The notes under the pieces were generated by a model. The model searched no databases. It was not told where the DNA came from and saw only the letters and a list, made by a program, of their open reading frames with translations. The translations under genes were made by a program, and so were the position numbers. This document shows, one piece after another, positions 1 to 7,270 of a DNA stretch of 15,511 bases. Origin of the DNA: Flavobacteriaceae bacterium (GTDB taxonomy: Bacteria; Bacteroidota; Bacteroidia; Flavobacteriales; Flavobacteriaceae); the NCBI GenBank assembly GCA_016649785.1, contig JAENXB010000045.1:1-15511 (forward strand). The letters run 5' to 3'. How positions within the stretch are numbered: position 1 is the first letter of the stretch; each line of letters begins with the position of its first letter.

Positions 1-246
1 AATGTCGCTAAAAATGAAAACAATAAATTAAAAATAATTTTAGATACCGAGGTAAAAGGCCTGGATATTTATTACAGTTTTGACAATTCTTTTCCCGACA
101 GGTTTTATCCTAAATATACCGAACCCTTATCCCCGCCAGTAGATGCTACAAAATTGAGGGTTATCACGTACAAAGGAAAAGAACCGGTTGGACGAATGCT
201 CAGTATGCCAATAGAAGAACTTAAAAAACGATTAGACAAGGATTAA
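1..246 (+). CDS. Beta-N-acetylhexosaminidase (GH20), C-terminal fragment
   Basis: The window opens inside this gene; 81 residues in frame 1 precede a TAA stop. The fragment reads as the C-terminal beta-sandwich found at the end of Bacteroidota GH20 hexosaminidases. It carries a GLDIYYSFD segment, a DRFYPKYTEPL segment, a VDATKLRVITYKG segment and a final PIEELKKRL tail. The family removes terminal beta-linked GlcNAc or GalNAc from chitin-like or glycoprotein glycans, usually in the periplasm or at the cell surface. The catalytic GH20 barrel lies outside the window, so the activity is inferred only from the tail. A broken VOC-family gene follows after 35 nt in the same direction. The family call is fairly secure; the substrate is unknown. 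Confidence 0.8.
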   Translation, partial: NVAKNENNKLKIILDTEVKGLDIYYSFDNSFPDRFYPKYTEPLSPPVDATKLRVITYKGKEPVGRMLSMPIEELKKRLDKD

Positions 247-281
247 AGGTTTTCCCACACTTAAAAAAATGTGATTTAATC

Positions 282-715
282 ATGAAAGATATTTATTATT
301 TATTCCTGATTATTGTTTTGTCCATTAACACATTAAATGCACAAAACCCTTTTAACTTTAAAAAGGATCATGATGCTTTATTTGTAAAGGATGTAGATGC
401 TTCTGCAGAGTTCTACAATGAAATAATGGGTTTAAAGGTCTGCCAGATTACATAAGATGGTTTGAGTTTGGAGATAAAGTCCAGGTTCATTTAATTGAAA
501 GCGGAAATGAAATACAGAAAAATAAAGGGGTTCATCTCGCTATAAATACTGATAACCTCGAAGGATTTATGGAGTTTCTAAAATCTAAAAATGTAAATTT
601 CCAAAACTGGCCCGGTGAGGAAGGCACAACGAATACCCACCCTGATGAAATAAAACAAATTTACCTTCAGGATCCGGATGGATATTGGATTGAAATAAAT
701 GAGAACAAGCTTTAA
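282..715 (+). pseudogene. Secreted glyoxalase/VOC-family protein, frameshifted
   Basis: The ATG at 282 starts a signal peptide (hydrophobic core LFLIIVL, AQ near residues 20-21). A VOC-fold N-terminal half follows: KDHDALFV, with a putative metal ligand His30, then VDASAEFYNEIMGLK. That frame stops at TAA 453-455. The rest of the fold continues one frame away from about 437, beginning GLPDYIRWFEFGDKVQVHLIE and running through IYLQDPDGYWIEIN, with the usual metal-ligand Glu near the end, to TAA 713-715. In the family a few residues normally separate GLK from the IRWFEFGD strand and they are missing here. A deletion of length 3n+1 nt near 434-440, for example 16 nt, would explain both the gap and the frame change. 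It could be a real pseudogene or an assembly error. The ancestral substrate is unknown. Confidence 0.75.
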
Positions 716-762
716 ATTATTGCTCAAATACTACTTCTTTCTGCTATCTCAAACTAAAAATT

Positions 763-797
763 AAAGCATCTTAAAATTACAAATGAGATGCTTTTTT
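763..797 (+). terminator. Rho-independent terminator after the VOC pseudogene
   Basis: A perfect 9-bp stem pairs AAAGCATCT (763-771) with AGATGCTTT (786-794) around a 14-nt A-rich loop. The stem runs directly into six T residues (792-797). It separates the hexosaminidase/VOC unit from the gluconate operon. Confidence 0.8.
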
Positions 798-902
798 ATT
801 TCTAAGATCATGCAGCCTTATTTTCCAATAACCCTACCTTCCTAATTGCCAGTTTTATTTACTCATTCTTTTCCGGTTACCAAATTTTCTTAACTTCACA
901 TT

Positions 903-2807
903 ATGAACGATCAAAATCTCATCATTTTTCTCATTGGAGTCTCAGCCGTTGGAAAAACAACCATTGGGGAATCACTATCGGAAACCTTGAAACTTCCTTT
1001 TTTTGATGCAGATGATTATCATCCACGAAGCAACAAACAAAAAATGGCTTCCGGCATACCGCTCACTGATGACGATCGTCAGGGCTGGCTACTTAGAATT
1101 AATGCAGAAGAAGAAATCAAAAAAAATGCATGCATCATAGCCTGTTCCGCATTAAAAAAATCCTACAGAAAAATACTTCAAAGGGGAGTTGAATCTCAGG
1201 TGAAATGGATTTTTATGGAAGGTGATTTTAAATTGCTCAAAAAACGATTGACTGATCGAAAAGATCATTTTATGCCGATATCACTTCTGTACTCGCAGTT
1301 TGAAACGCTTGAAAAGCCGGAGGATGCTTTTCGTGTTTCGGTAGATCAGTCTCCTCAACAGATACATGATCTCATTATTTCTGAACTTCATAAATCGGAT
1401 ATTGGTTTGGTGGGACTTGGTGTGATGGGCAAAAGCCTTTCAAGAAACATCGCTTCAAAAGGATTTAAGCTTTCATTTTTTAATCGTCATGTTCCGGAAA
1501 AGGAAGAAAACGTCGCTGTAAATTTTCAAAAGGAATTTCAGGAACTCGCAAATGCCAAAGCCTTTGACGAATTAGAGACTTTTGTAAAATCCCTTCAACG
1601 GCCCCGAAAAATATTTTTGATGATCAATGCAGGAAAAGCCATTGACGCGGTTATTGAACAACTTTTACCGTTTTTAGAACCTGGAGATGTTATTATGGAT
1701 GGCGGGAATTCTCACTTCCTGGATACTGAGCGTAGATTTAAAAACCTGAACGAGCAAGGTATTCATCTTTTGGGTGTTGGTGTGTCCGGTGGGGAAGAAG
1801 GAGCCTTAAAAGGGCCCGCTATTATGCCTGGCGGAAGTGTTGAAGGATATGCGGTGGTTGGAAAAATTCTGGAAAGCATCGCGGCAAAAGATTTAACTGG
1901 TAAGGCTTGTTGTGCTTATGTAGGAAAAGGGGGGAGTGGTCATTTTGTAAAAATGGTCCACAATGGGATTGAATATTCCGAAATGCAATTACTCGCAGAA
2001 GTATATCAAATTTTAAAGCAAGGATTGAATTTACAACACGATGTTATCACAGATATTTTGAAATCATGGCAGAAAACGGAGGCAGATAGTTATTTACTAG
2101 GGATCACGATTGATATTTTACAACGAAAAGAAAACAATAAATACCTTTTAGATGAGGTTTTGGACAAGGCAGGCAACAAAGGCACAGGTAACTGGACTAC
2201 CGTTGCGGCAAGTCAATTGGGTGTTCCTGTTTCAGTGCTCACTTCTGCACTTTATGCAAGATATATTTCTGCCTTCAGGGAATTGAGAGCGGAAGCTTCA
2301 AAAGTATATATATCGAAAGATAATTCTCCAGTTGAAATTGATCCGGAAACCATTCGGGCGGGCTATCAACTAGCCCGATTGGTAAATCATCATCAAGGGA
2401 TACATTTGCTCAATGAAGCCTCAAAGGCTTATGACTGGGATTTGAACCTGAGCGAAATAGCCCGTATCTGGACAAATGGTTGCATTATTCGGTCGAAGCT
2501 AATGGAAAAACTAAAAACCTACTTAAAAAGGAACGATCAATTACTACTACAAGATGAGGTGATAAAATTAGCCAATAACTCAAAAGACAATCTTAAGGAA
2601 TTGGTTCAAAAAGCAATACAAAAAGACGTGCCGGTTTCTTGTCTTTCAGAATCGCTCAATTATTTGAACGCTTATTCTCAAAAAGAATCCGGAGCTAATT
2701 TGATTCAAGCCCAACGCGATTATTTTGGTGCGCATCTATATCAACGAAAAAATGATCCTTTTGGCAATTGGTATCATACCGATTGGGATCCAAATAACAA
2801 TTTATGA
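903..2807 (+). CDS. gntK-gnd: Fused gluconokinase / 6-phosphogluconate dehydrogenase
   Basis: This 634-residue protein joins two complete enzymes. Residues 1-164 are a GntK-type gluconokinase (ATP + gluconate to 6-phosphogluconate). They show a Walker A loop G12-VSAVGKTT, D35-ADDYHP, then N44, KM47-48, GIPL 51-54, DR 58-59 and W62, and the CSALKKSYR segment 81-89. Residues 166-634 are a full-length 6PGDH (6-phosphogluconate + NADP+ to ribulose 5-phosphate + CO2 + NADPH). They show the Rossmann motif GLGVMG 171-176, N194-R195 as expected for NADP preference, the GVSGGEEGA signature 293-301, and HFVKMVHNGIEY with catalytic Lys350 and Glu357. The C-terminal tail is RDYFGAHLYQR. No linker is evident, and the first Met of the second half (M175) lies inside the nucleotide loop, so separate translation is unlikely. 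The gene overlaps the permease gene by 4 nt. The kinase product is the dehydrogenase substrate. Confidence 0.93.
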   Translation: MNDQNLIIFLIGVSAVGKTTIGESLSETLKLPFFDADDYHPRSNKQKMASGIPLTDDDRQGWLLRINAEEEIKKNACIIACSALKKSYRKILQRGVESQVKWIFMEGDFKLLKKRLTDRKDHFMPISLLYSQFETLEKPEDAFRVSVDQSPQQIHDLIISELHKSDIGLVGLGVMGKSLSRNIASKGFKLSFFNRHVPEKEENVAVNFQKEFQELANAKAFDELETFVKSLQRPRKIFLMINAGKAIDAVIEQLLPFLEPGDVIMDGGNSHFLDTERRFKNLNEQGIHLLGVGVSGGEEGALKGPAIMPGGSVEGYAVVGKILESIAAKDLTGKACCAYVGKGGSGHFVKMVHNGIEYSEMQLLAEVYQILKQGLNLQHDVITDILKSWQKTEADSYLLGITIDILQRKENNKYLLDEVLDKAGNKGTGNWTTVAASQLGVPVSVLTSALYARYISAFRELRAEASKVYISKDNSPVEIDPETIRAGYQLARLVNHHQGIHLLNEASKAYDWDLNLSEIARIWTNGCIIRSKLMEKLKTYLKRNDQLLLQDEVIKLANNSKDNLKELVQKAIQKDVPVSCLSESLNYLNAYSQKESGANLIQAQRDYFGAHLYQRKNDPFGNWYHTDWDPNNNL

Positions 2808-4141
2808 CAACCACAGCACTACTTTTAGCCGTATTGGCAGGAATTGGTATTCTACTTATCTTAATTCTCAAATTTCGCATACAGGCCTTTATATCCCTTC
2901 TCATTTCTTCTATTGCGGTGGGTTTATTAGCCGGTTTGGACGGGGCAGAAATTATTAAGACCATTCAAATCGGTATGGGAAGCACCCTTGGGTTTGTGGC
3001 GACCGTTGTGGGATTGGGAGCCATGTTTGGCGCTATTTTAGAACATTCGGGAGGCACATCGGCAATTTCGGGGTTTCTGTTACAAAAACTTGGGGAAAAG
3101 AAAGCTCCTCTGGCATTGTTGCTATCGGGTTTTGTCATAGCCATACCTGTTTTTTTTGATGTGGCTTTCATCATACTTGTTCCTGTGATCTACGCATTAC
3201 AACGCAAAACAAAAAAATCATTATTGTTGTATGCCATTCCGCTCCTGTCGGGTTTGGCAATTGCTCATGCTTTTATTCCACCAACCCCGGGACCTGTTGC
3301 CGTTTCCGAAATTTTGGGAGCCGATCTGGGTTGGGTGATCCTCATGGGAATCCTTACGGGGATACCAACGGCTTTAGTCAGTGGCTTGTTTTTTGGAAAA
3401 TATATTTCAAAGAAGATTTTTATAAAAGCACCCATGGGCGATCCTTTAGCTGAACAAAAAAAGTTGCCTGAGGTTGGGGGTGTTTTTGCCATTATTGCCT
3501 TGCCTATTGTTTTAATACTAATGAATACATTAATTAAAAGCAATCTTTTTGGTGAGCCGGAAGGTTTTGTTTTAAGTGCGACCGAACTCTTTGGGCATCC
3601 TTTTGCCGCCCTGATTTTGGCCAATTTGCTTGCATGGTATTTTTTAGGCATTAAAAAAGGATACAGTAAAAAGGAACTTTACCAGGTTACTACCAAATCC
3701 ATGATGCCCGCCGGAACTATAATTCTGTTGACAGGAGCAGGGGGCGTTTTTAAACAAATGTTGTTAGACACCGGGGCAGGTACAGCCCTGGCAACTTCAT
3801 TGGCAGATTTGGGATTTCCGATTTTGCTCTTTGCCTTTTTGGCGGCTGCTTTGGTGCGGATCATTCAGGGGTCTTCTACAGTTGCCATGATCACGGCAGC
3901 CGGATTGGTCGCTCCGCTGCTCTCCGGTTTTGAGTTGGATGCCATTGGGTTGGCCTCTTTGGTCATTGCCATTGCTTCAGGTGCTTCTATGTTATCGCAC
4001 GTGAACGACAGCGGATTCTGGCTGGTAAGTCAATATCTTGGGTTGTCGGAAAAACAAACTTTTCGCTCCTGGACAGTGATGACTGCTATTCTGGGAATTT
4101 TCGGGTTTGGGACAGTCGTGCTTTTAAATTGGATTTTGTAA
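2804..4141 (+). CDS. gntP: Gluconate permease, GntP family
   Basis: A 445-residue, highly hydrophobic inner-membrane protein with about 12-14 predicted membrane segments, the usual length for GntP/GntT proton symporters (about 440-450). Family signatures are visible: PPTPGP at 159-164 followed by a DLGW segment, the re-entrant-like GGVFKQMLLDTGAG stretch, RIIQGSSTVAMITAAG, and H399-VNDSGFW with a downstream LSEKQTFRSWTVM segment, which closely resembles the conserved C-terminus of gluconate transporters. The start ATG overlaps the TGA stop of the upstream GntK-Gnd gene (ATGA, 2804-2807), which indicates translational coupling. Context makes D-gluconate the best substrate guess. Related GntP members carry other sugar acids, so specificity is inferred. 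Confidence 0.93.
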   Translation: MTTTALLLAVLAGIGILLILILKFRIQAFISLLISSIAVGLLAGLDGAEIIKTIQIGMGSTLGFVATVVGLGAMFGAILEHSGGTSAISGFLLQKLGEKKAPLALLLSGFVIAIPVFFDVAFIILVPVIYALQRKTKKSLLLYAIPLLSGLAIAHAFIPPTPGPVAVSEILGADLGWVILMGILTGIPTALVSGLFFGKYISKKIFIKAPMGDPLAEQKKLPEVGGVFAIIALPIVLILMNTLIKSNLFGEPEGFVLSATELFGHPFAALILANLLAWYFLGIKKGYSKKELYQVTTKSMMPAGTIILLTGAGGVFKQMLLDTGAGTALATSLADLGFPILLFAFLAAALVRIIQGSSTVAMITAAGLVAPLLSGFELDAIGLASLVIAIASGASMLSHVNDSGFWLVSQYLGLSEKQTFRSWTVMTAILGIFGFGTVVLLNWIL

Positions 4142-4209
4142 GATTTTTAAGATTATCGAATAACCAAGTATAAAACGCAAACAAATCTCCTATCCGCTAT
4201 TTCATTATT

Positions 4210-4246
4210 CTAATATCTCAAGTCTCATATCTAATATCTCAATTCT
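4210..4246. repeat. Degenerate 21-nt-period direct repeat
   Basis: Two 16-nt copies of CTAATATCTCAA[G/T]TCT (4210-4225 and 4231-4246) differ at one base and are spaced 21 nt apart. They fill the end of the short spacer between the convergent gntP and lepA genes. No convincing hairpin-plus-T-tract terminator was found in this spacer for either gene. The function is unknown. Confidence 0.55.
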
Positions 4247-4249
4247 ACC

Positions 4250-6046
4250 TTAATCGTTCAATTTCAACACGGCCATAAAGGCTTCCTGTGGAATCTCGAC
4301 ATTCCCCACCAGGCGCATACGTTTTTTACCTTTTTTCTGTTTTTCCAGCAGTTTTCGTTTACGGGAAATATCACCTCCATAACATTTTGCGGTAACATCT
4401 TTTCTTAAAGCCTTTACGGTTTCGCGGGCAATGATCTTGGCACCGATAGCAGCCTGTATAGGAATATCAAATTGTTGTCTGGGGATTAATTCCTTCAGTT
4501 TTTCACACATCTTTTTTCCGATATCATAGGCATTGTCCACGTGTAGCAATGATGAAAGTGCATCTACCACGCTTCCGTTTAGCAAAACATCCACCTTGAC
4601 CAGTTTTGATGCCCGCATTCCGATAGGGGAATAATCAAAAGAAGCATAGCCTTTGGAAACAGTTTTTAACCGGTCGTAAAAATCAAAAACGATTTCGGCA
4701 AGCGGCATATCAAAGCTCAACTCAACCCTCTCAGGGGTAAGATAGGTTTGATTGGTAATTTGTCCTCGTTTTTCGATACAAAGCGACATTACCGCTCCAA
4801 TAAAATCTGATTTTGTGATAATACTTGCTCTAATAAAAGGTTCTTCCACACGATCCAAACTGGAGGGGTCCGGCAGATCTGTTGGATTATTCACCAAAAT
4901 TGGCGTGTCCCGATGTTTATGGGTAAAAGCGTGATAAGAAACGTTGGGTACCGTAGTGATCACGGTCATATCAAATTCGCGTTCCAAACGCTCCTGTATG
5001 ATCTCCAGGTGGAGCATTCCCAAAAAGCCACATCTAAACCCAAAACCAAGGGCGGCAGAACTTTCGGGAACAAAAACCAGGGAAGCATCGTTTAACTGCA
5101 ATTTTTCCATGGAAGAACGAAGTTCTTCATATTCTTCTGTATCTACGGGGTAAATCCCGGCAAATACCATCGGTTTTACATCTTCAAACCCGGCTACTGC
5201 TTCGGTGGTAGGGTTTTTTGCATCGGTGATGGTATCTCCCACCTTAACTTCCTTTGCGTCTTTAATTCCGGTGATCAAATAACCCACATCGCCGGTTTTT
5301 ACTTCCTTTCGGGGGAATTGTTTCAATTTTAAGCTGCCTACTTCATCTGCAAAATAATCCTTGTCTGTGGCTACAAATTTAATGTGCTGTCCTTTTTTAA
5401 TCGATCCGTTGATCACCTTAAAATAGGTTTCAATGCCGCGGAAAGGGTTGTAAACAGAGTCAAAAATAAGTGCGCGTAAGGGAGCATCCGGTTTTCCGCT
5501 GGGTGGCGGGATCTTTTCAATTACCGCTGAAAGAATTTCTTCTATTCCCAATCCGGTTTTGGCGCTGGCAGGAATCACGTCTTCATAATCGCAGCCCAGC
5601 AATTCTATGATATCATCTGTAACAACTTCGGGATTGGCACTTGGCAAATCCACTTTGTTCAGAACGGGGATTATTTCCAAATCGTTTTCCAATGCCAGGT
5701 AAAGGTTGGAAATGGTTTGGGCCTGAATGCTTTGTGCGGCGTCAACTACAAGCAACGCACCTTCACAGGCCGCGATAGATCTGGAGACTTCATAAGAGAA
5801 ATCAACGTGTCCTGGAGTGTCTATTAAATTTAAAGTATACAATTCGCCTTTGTAAACATACTCCATTTGGATTGCGTGACTTTTTATGGTAATTCCGCGT
5901 TCCCGCTCCAAATCCATGCTATCCAGCAGCTGCTCCTGTTTTTCCCTGTCGGTAACAGAGCCTGTAAATTCCAGTAATCTGTCGGCTAATGTGCTTTTAC
6001 CGTGGTCAATATGAGCAATAATACAAAAGTTGCGTATGTTCTTCAT
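4250..6046 (-). CDS. lepA: Elongation factor 4 (LepA), ribosomal back-translocase GTPase
   Basis: The 598-residue product is full length for LepA/EF4. It is a translational GTPase that binds the ribosome and is linked to back-translocation, initiation or 30S biogenesis. The N-terminal G domain shows the P-loop AHIDHGKST (11-19), the switch I segment RERGITIKS (48-56), DTPGHVDF (76-83) and NKVD (130-133). LepA-specific segments follow: the GFRCGFLGMLHLEIIQERLEREFD block, and a basic C-terminal domain containing KCYGGDISRKRKLLEKQKKGKKRM, which contacts the tRNA or peptidyl-transferase region in known structures. It starts at ATG 6046, about 45 nt downstream of the likely promoter. It converges with gntP and diverges from murQ, so it probably forms a single-gene unit. 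Nothing is missing or truncated. Confidence 0.97.
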   Translation of the reverse strand: MKNIRNFCIIAHIDHGKSTLADRLLEFTGSVTDREKQEQLLDSMDLERERGITIKSHAIQMEYVYKGELYTLNLIDTPGHVDFSYEVSRSIAACEGALLVVDAAQSIQAQTISNLYLALENDLEIIPVLNKVDLPSANPEVVTDDIIELLGCDYEDVIPASAKTGLGIEEILSAVIEKIPPPSGKPDAPLRALIFDSVYNPFRGIETYFKVINGSIKKGQHIKFVATDKDYFADEVGSLKLKQFPRKEVKTGDVGYLITGIKDAKEVKVGDTITDAKNPTTEAVAGFEDVKPMVFAGIYPVDTEEYEELRSSMEKLQLNDASLVFVPESSAALGFGFRCGFLGMLHLEIIQERLEREFDMTVITTVPNVSYHAFTHKHRDTPILVNNPTDLPDPSSLDRVEEPFIRASIITKSDFIGAVMSLCIEKRGQITNQTYLTPERVELSFDMPLAEIVFDFYDRLKTVSKGYASFDYSPIGMRASKLVKVDVLLNGSVVDALSSLLHVDNAYDIGKKMCEKLKELIPRQQFDIPIQAAIGAKIIARETVKALRKDVTAKCYGGDISRKRKLLEKQKKGKKRMRLVGNVEIPQEAFMAVLKLND

Positions 6047-6098
6047 GAGTCAATTTCAAAGTAATGAACCCTTAAACAGGGCCATAATATTAAAGCTA

Positions 6099-6106
6099 CA
6101 AATATA
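6099..6106 (-). promoter_or_regulatory. lepA promoter -7 box (TATATTTG)
   Basis: Read on the minus strand this is TATATTTG, an exact match to the Bacteroidota sigma-ABfr -7 consensus TAnnTTTG. It would give a leader of roughly 45 nt before the lepA ATG. The -33 TTG element is not clear at the expected distance, so the call rests on the -7 box and its position. Confidence 0.55.
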
Positions 6107-6373
6107 GTTTTTTTATAAGGGTTTAAAGAATTATTATTGTTCTGCCGGGAGAAGAACTTCCCTACTTTTTTCTTCGGAAAAATATAAAAAATATATTCTG
6201 AAGAAAAGAAGCATATAGAAACAGGGTCAATGAAAAATTCATAGTTCTGCTGAAACTTCAGCAGGATTTTAGATATCCAAAATAGATTAGATATTTCACT
6301 AAAAGAAAGCTAAATTTAATCGAAAATTGCCCTGATTTTTTAACAAAACACCTTCAGAAGAAATTTATAATAA
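6107..6373. other. lepA-murQ divergent spacer with two dyads
   Basis: No gene was found in this spacer. It contains two inverted repeats. The first is an 11-bp imperfect dyad (TTTCTTCGGAA 6169-6179 with TTCTGAAGAAA 6196-6206, one G-T pair) around an A/T-only 16-nt centre. The second is the compact palindrome CTGCTGAA-AC-TTCAGCAG (6247-6264). Two TTAGATAT direct repeats follow at 6269-6276 and 6287-6294. Neither dyad has a proper T tract in either direction, so protein-binding sites or mRNA leader structures are more likely than terminators. No clear TAnnTTTG box was seen for murQ. Confidence 0.5.
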
Positions 6374-7186
6374 ATGTCTAAAAAAACCACAGAACAAAGT
6401 TCCACGTATGATCACTTGGAAAAGATGCGCACTTCAGAATTGTTGACAAACATCAATAATGAAGACAAAAAAGTAGCCAGTGCCATTGAAAAGAGAATTC
6501 CCGAAATTGAGAAAGTTGTAGATCTTGTCGTTTCAAAGATTAAAGATGATAACGGCCGCCTTTTTTACATAGGCGCCGGCACCAGCGGCAGACTAGGGGT
6601 TTTAGATGCTTCGGAATGTCCACCTACATTTGGAGTGCCAGATGATGTTATAATAGGAATCATTGCCGGAGGTGATGTTGCCTTGAGAAAAGCGGTAGAA
6701 AATGCCGAAGATGATATTTTTCGGGCATGGGAAGATCTAAAGAAATTTGACATTAACGAGAATGATGTGGTTATAGGAATTGCCGCTTCCGGATCTACTC
6801 CTTACGTTGTTGGCGGAGTAAAAGAAGCACGAAAAAATGGGTTGGTCACAGCCTGCATCACAAATAATTATGATACTATCCTGGCAAAAGCTTCGGAATA
6901 TCCTATAGAAGTGGTGGTAGGGCCGGAATTTGTTACCGGTAGTACCCGAATGAAATCGGGAACTGCTCAAAAACTGGTGCTTAATATGATCTCTACTGCT
7001 GTAATGATAAAACTGGGCAGGGTAAAAGGGAATAAAATGGTGGATATGCAGTTGAGTAATAAAAAGCTTGTAGAACGTGGAGTGCTTATGATCATGGAGG
7101 AATTAAAGATAGATGAAACCCTGGCGTCAAATCTGCTTAAGGAACACAAAAGTGTCCGGGAAGTGTTCAGGAAATACAAATATTAA
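6374..7186 (+). CDS. murQ: N-acetylmuramic acid 6-phosphate etherase
   Basis: A 270-residue cytoplasmic SIS-domain lyase that cleaves the lactyl ether of MurNAc-6-phosphate, giving GlcNAc-6-phosphate and D-lactate in peptidoglycan recycling. Visible signatures are the N-terminal SSTYDHLEKM segment, the sugar-phosphate loop IGAGTSGRLG (66-75), DASECPPTFG with the catalytic-type Glu81, and a second acidic residue Glu112 in AVENAEDD. Further signatures are IAASGSTPYV, and GPEFVTGSTRMKSGTAQKLVLNM, which is the hallmark MurQ block. It is slightly shorter than the E. coli enzyme at the C-terminus, as is common in Bacteroidota. It stands alone: no MurNAc kinase or transporter gene is adjacent. It starts at ATG 6374, and a bidirectional terminator follows. 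Confidence 0.96.
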   Translation: MSKKTTEQSSTYDHLEKMRTSELLTNINNEDKKVASAIEKRIPEIEKVVDLVVSKIKDDNGRLFYIGAGTSGRLGVLDASECPPTFGVPDDVIIGIIAGGDVALRKAVENAEDDIFRAWEDLKKFDINENDVVIGIAASGSTPYVVGGVKEARKNGLVTACITNNYDTILAKASEYPIEVVVGPEFVTGSTRMKSGTAQKLVLNMISTAVMIKLGRVKGNKMVDMQLSNKKLVERGVLMIMEELKIDETLASNLLKEHKSVREVFRKYKY

Positions 7187-7226
7187 AATTTAGGGTTTTT
7201 CTAAAAAAAAATATTTTAAGAAAATG

Positions 7227-7270
7227 AAAACCCACAATTCCCAAAAATGTTATAGAGGATTGCGGGTTTT
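7227..7270. terminator. Bidirectional terminator between murQ and the ThuA pseudogene
   Basis: The arm AAAACCC-A-CAAT-T-CC (7227-7241) pairs with GG-ATTG-C-GGGTTTT (7257-7270), with one A/C mismatch and one bulged T. T-rich runs follow on the plus strand (TTTTGTTGTTTT), and A-rich sequence precedes it, so it can act both ways. The TAA stop of the minus-strand ThuA pseudogene (7250-7252) lies in its loop. Confidence 0.75.

Noticed and set aside
247..281. Weak hairpin CACA...TGTG between the hexosaminidase and VOC genes as a terminator
   Set aside because: Only four clean base pairs plus two after a mismatch and no T tract; the genes are probably co-transcribed.
849..902. Promoter for the gluconate operon
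   Set aside because: A TTG at 846-848 could be a -33 element, but no TAnnTTTG box occurs at the right distance; not enough to call.
1398..1430. A separate start for 6-phosphogluconate dehydrogenase
   Set aside because: No ATG/GTG/TTG lies between the kinase end and the Rossmann loop that would keep the essential first beta strand; the first Met is inside GLGVMG.
3265..3651. 128-residue minus-strand ORF opposite gntP
   Set aside because: Basic, low-complexity translation antisense to conserved membrane-protein codons; a shadow ORF.
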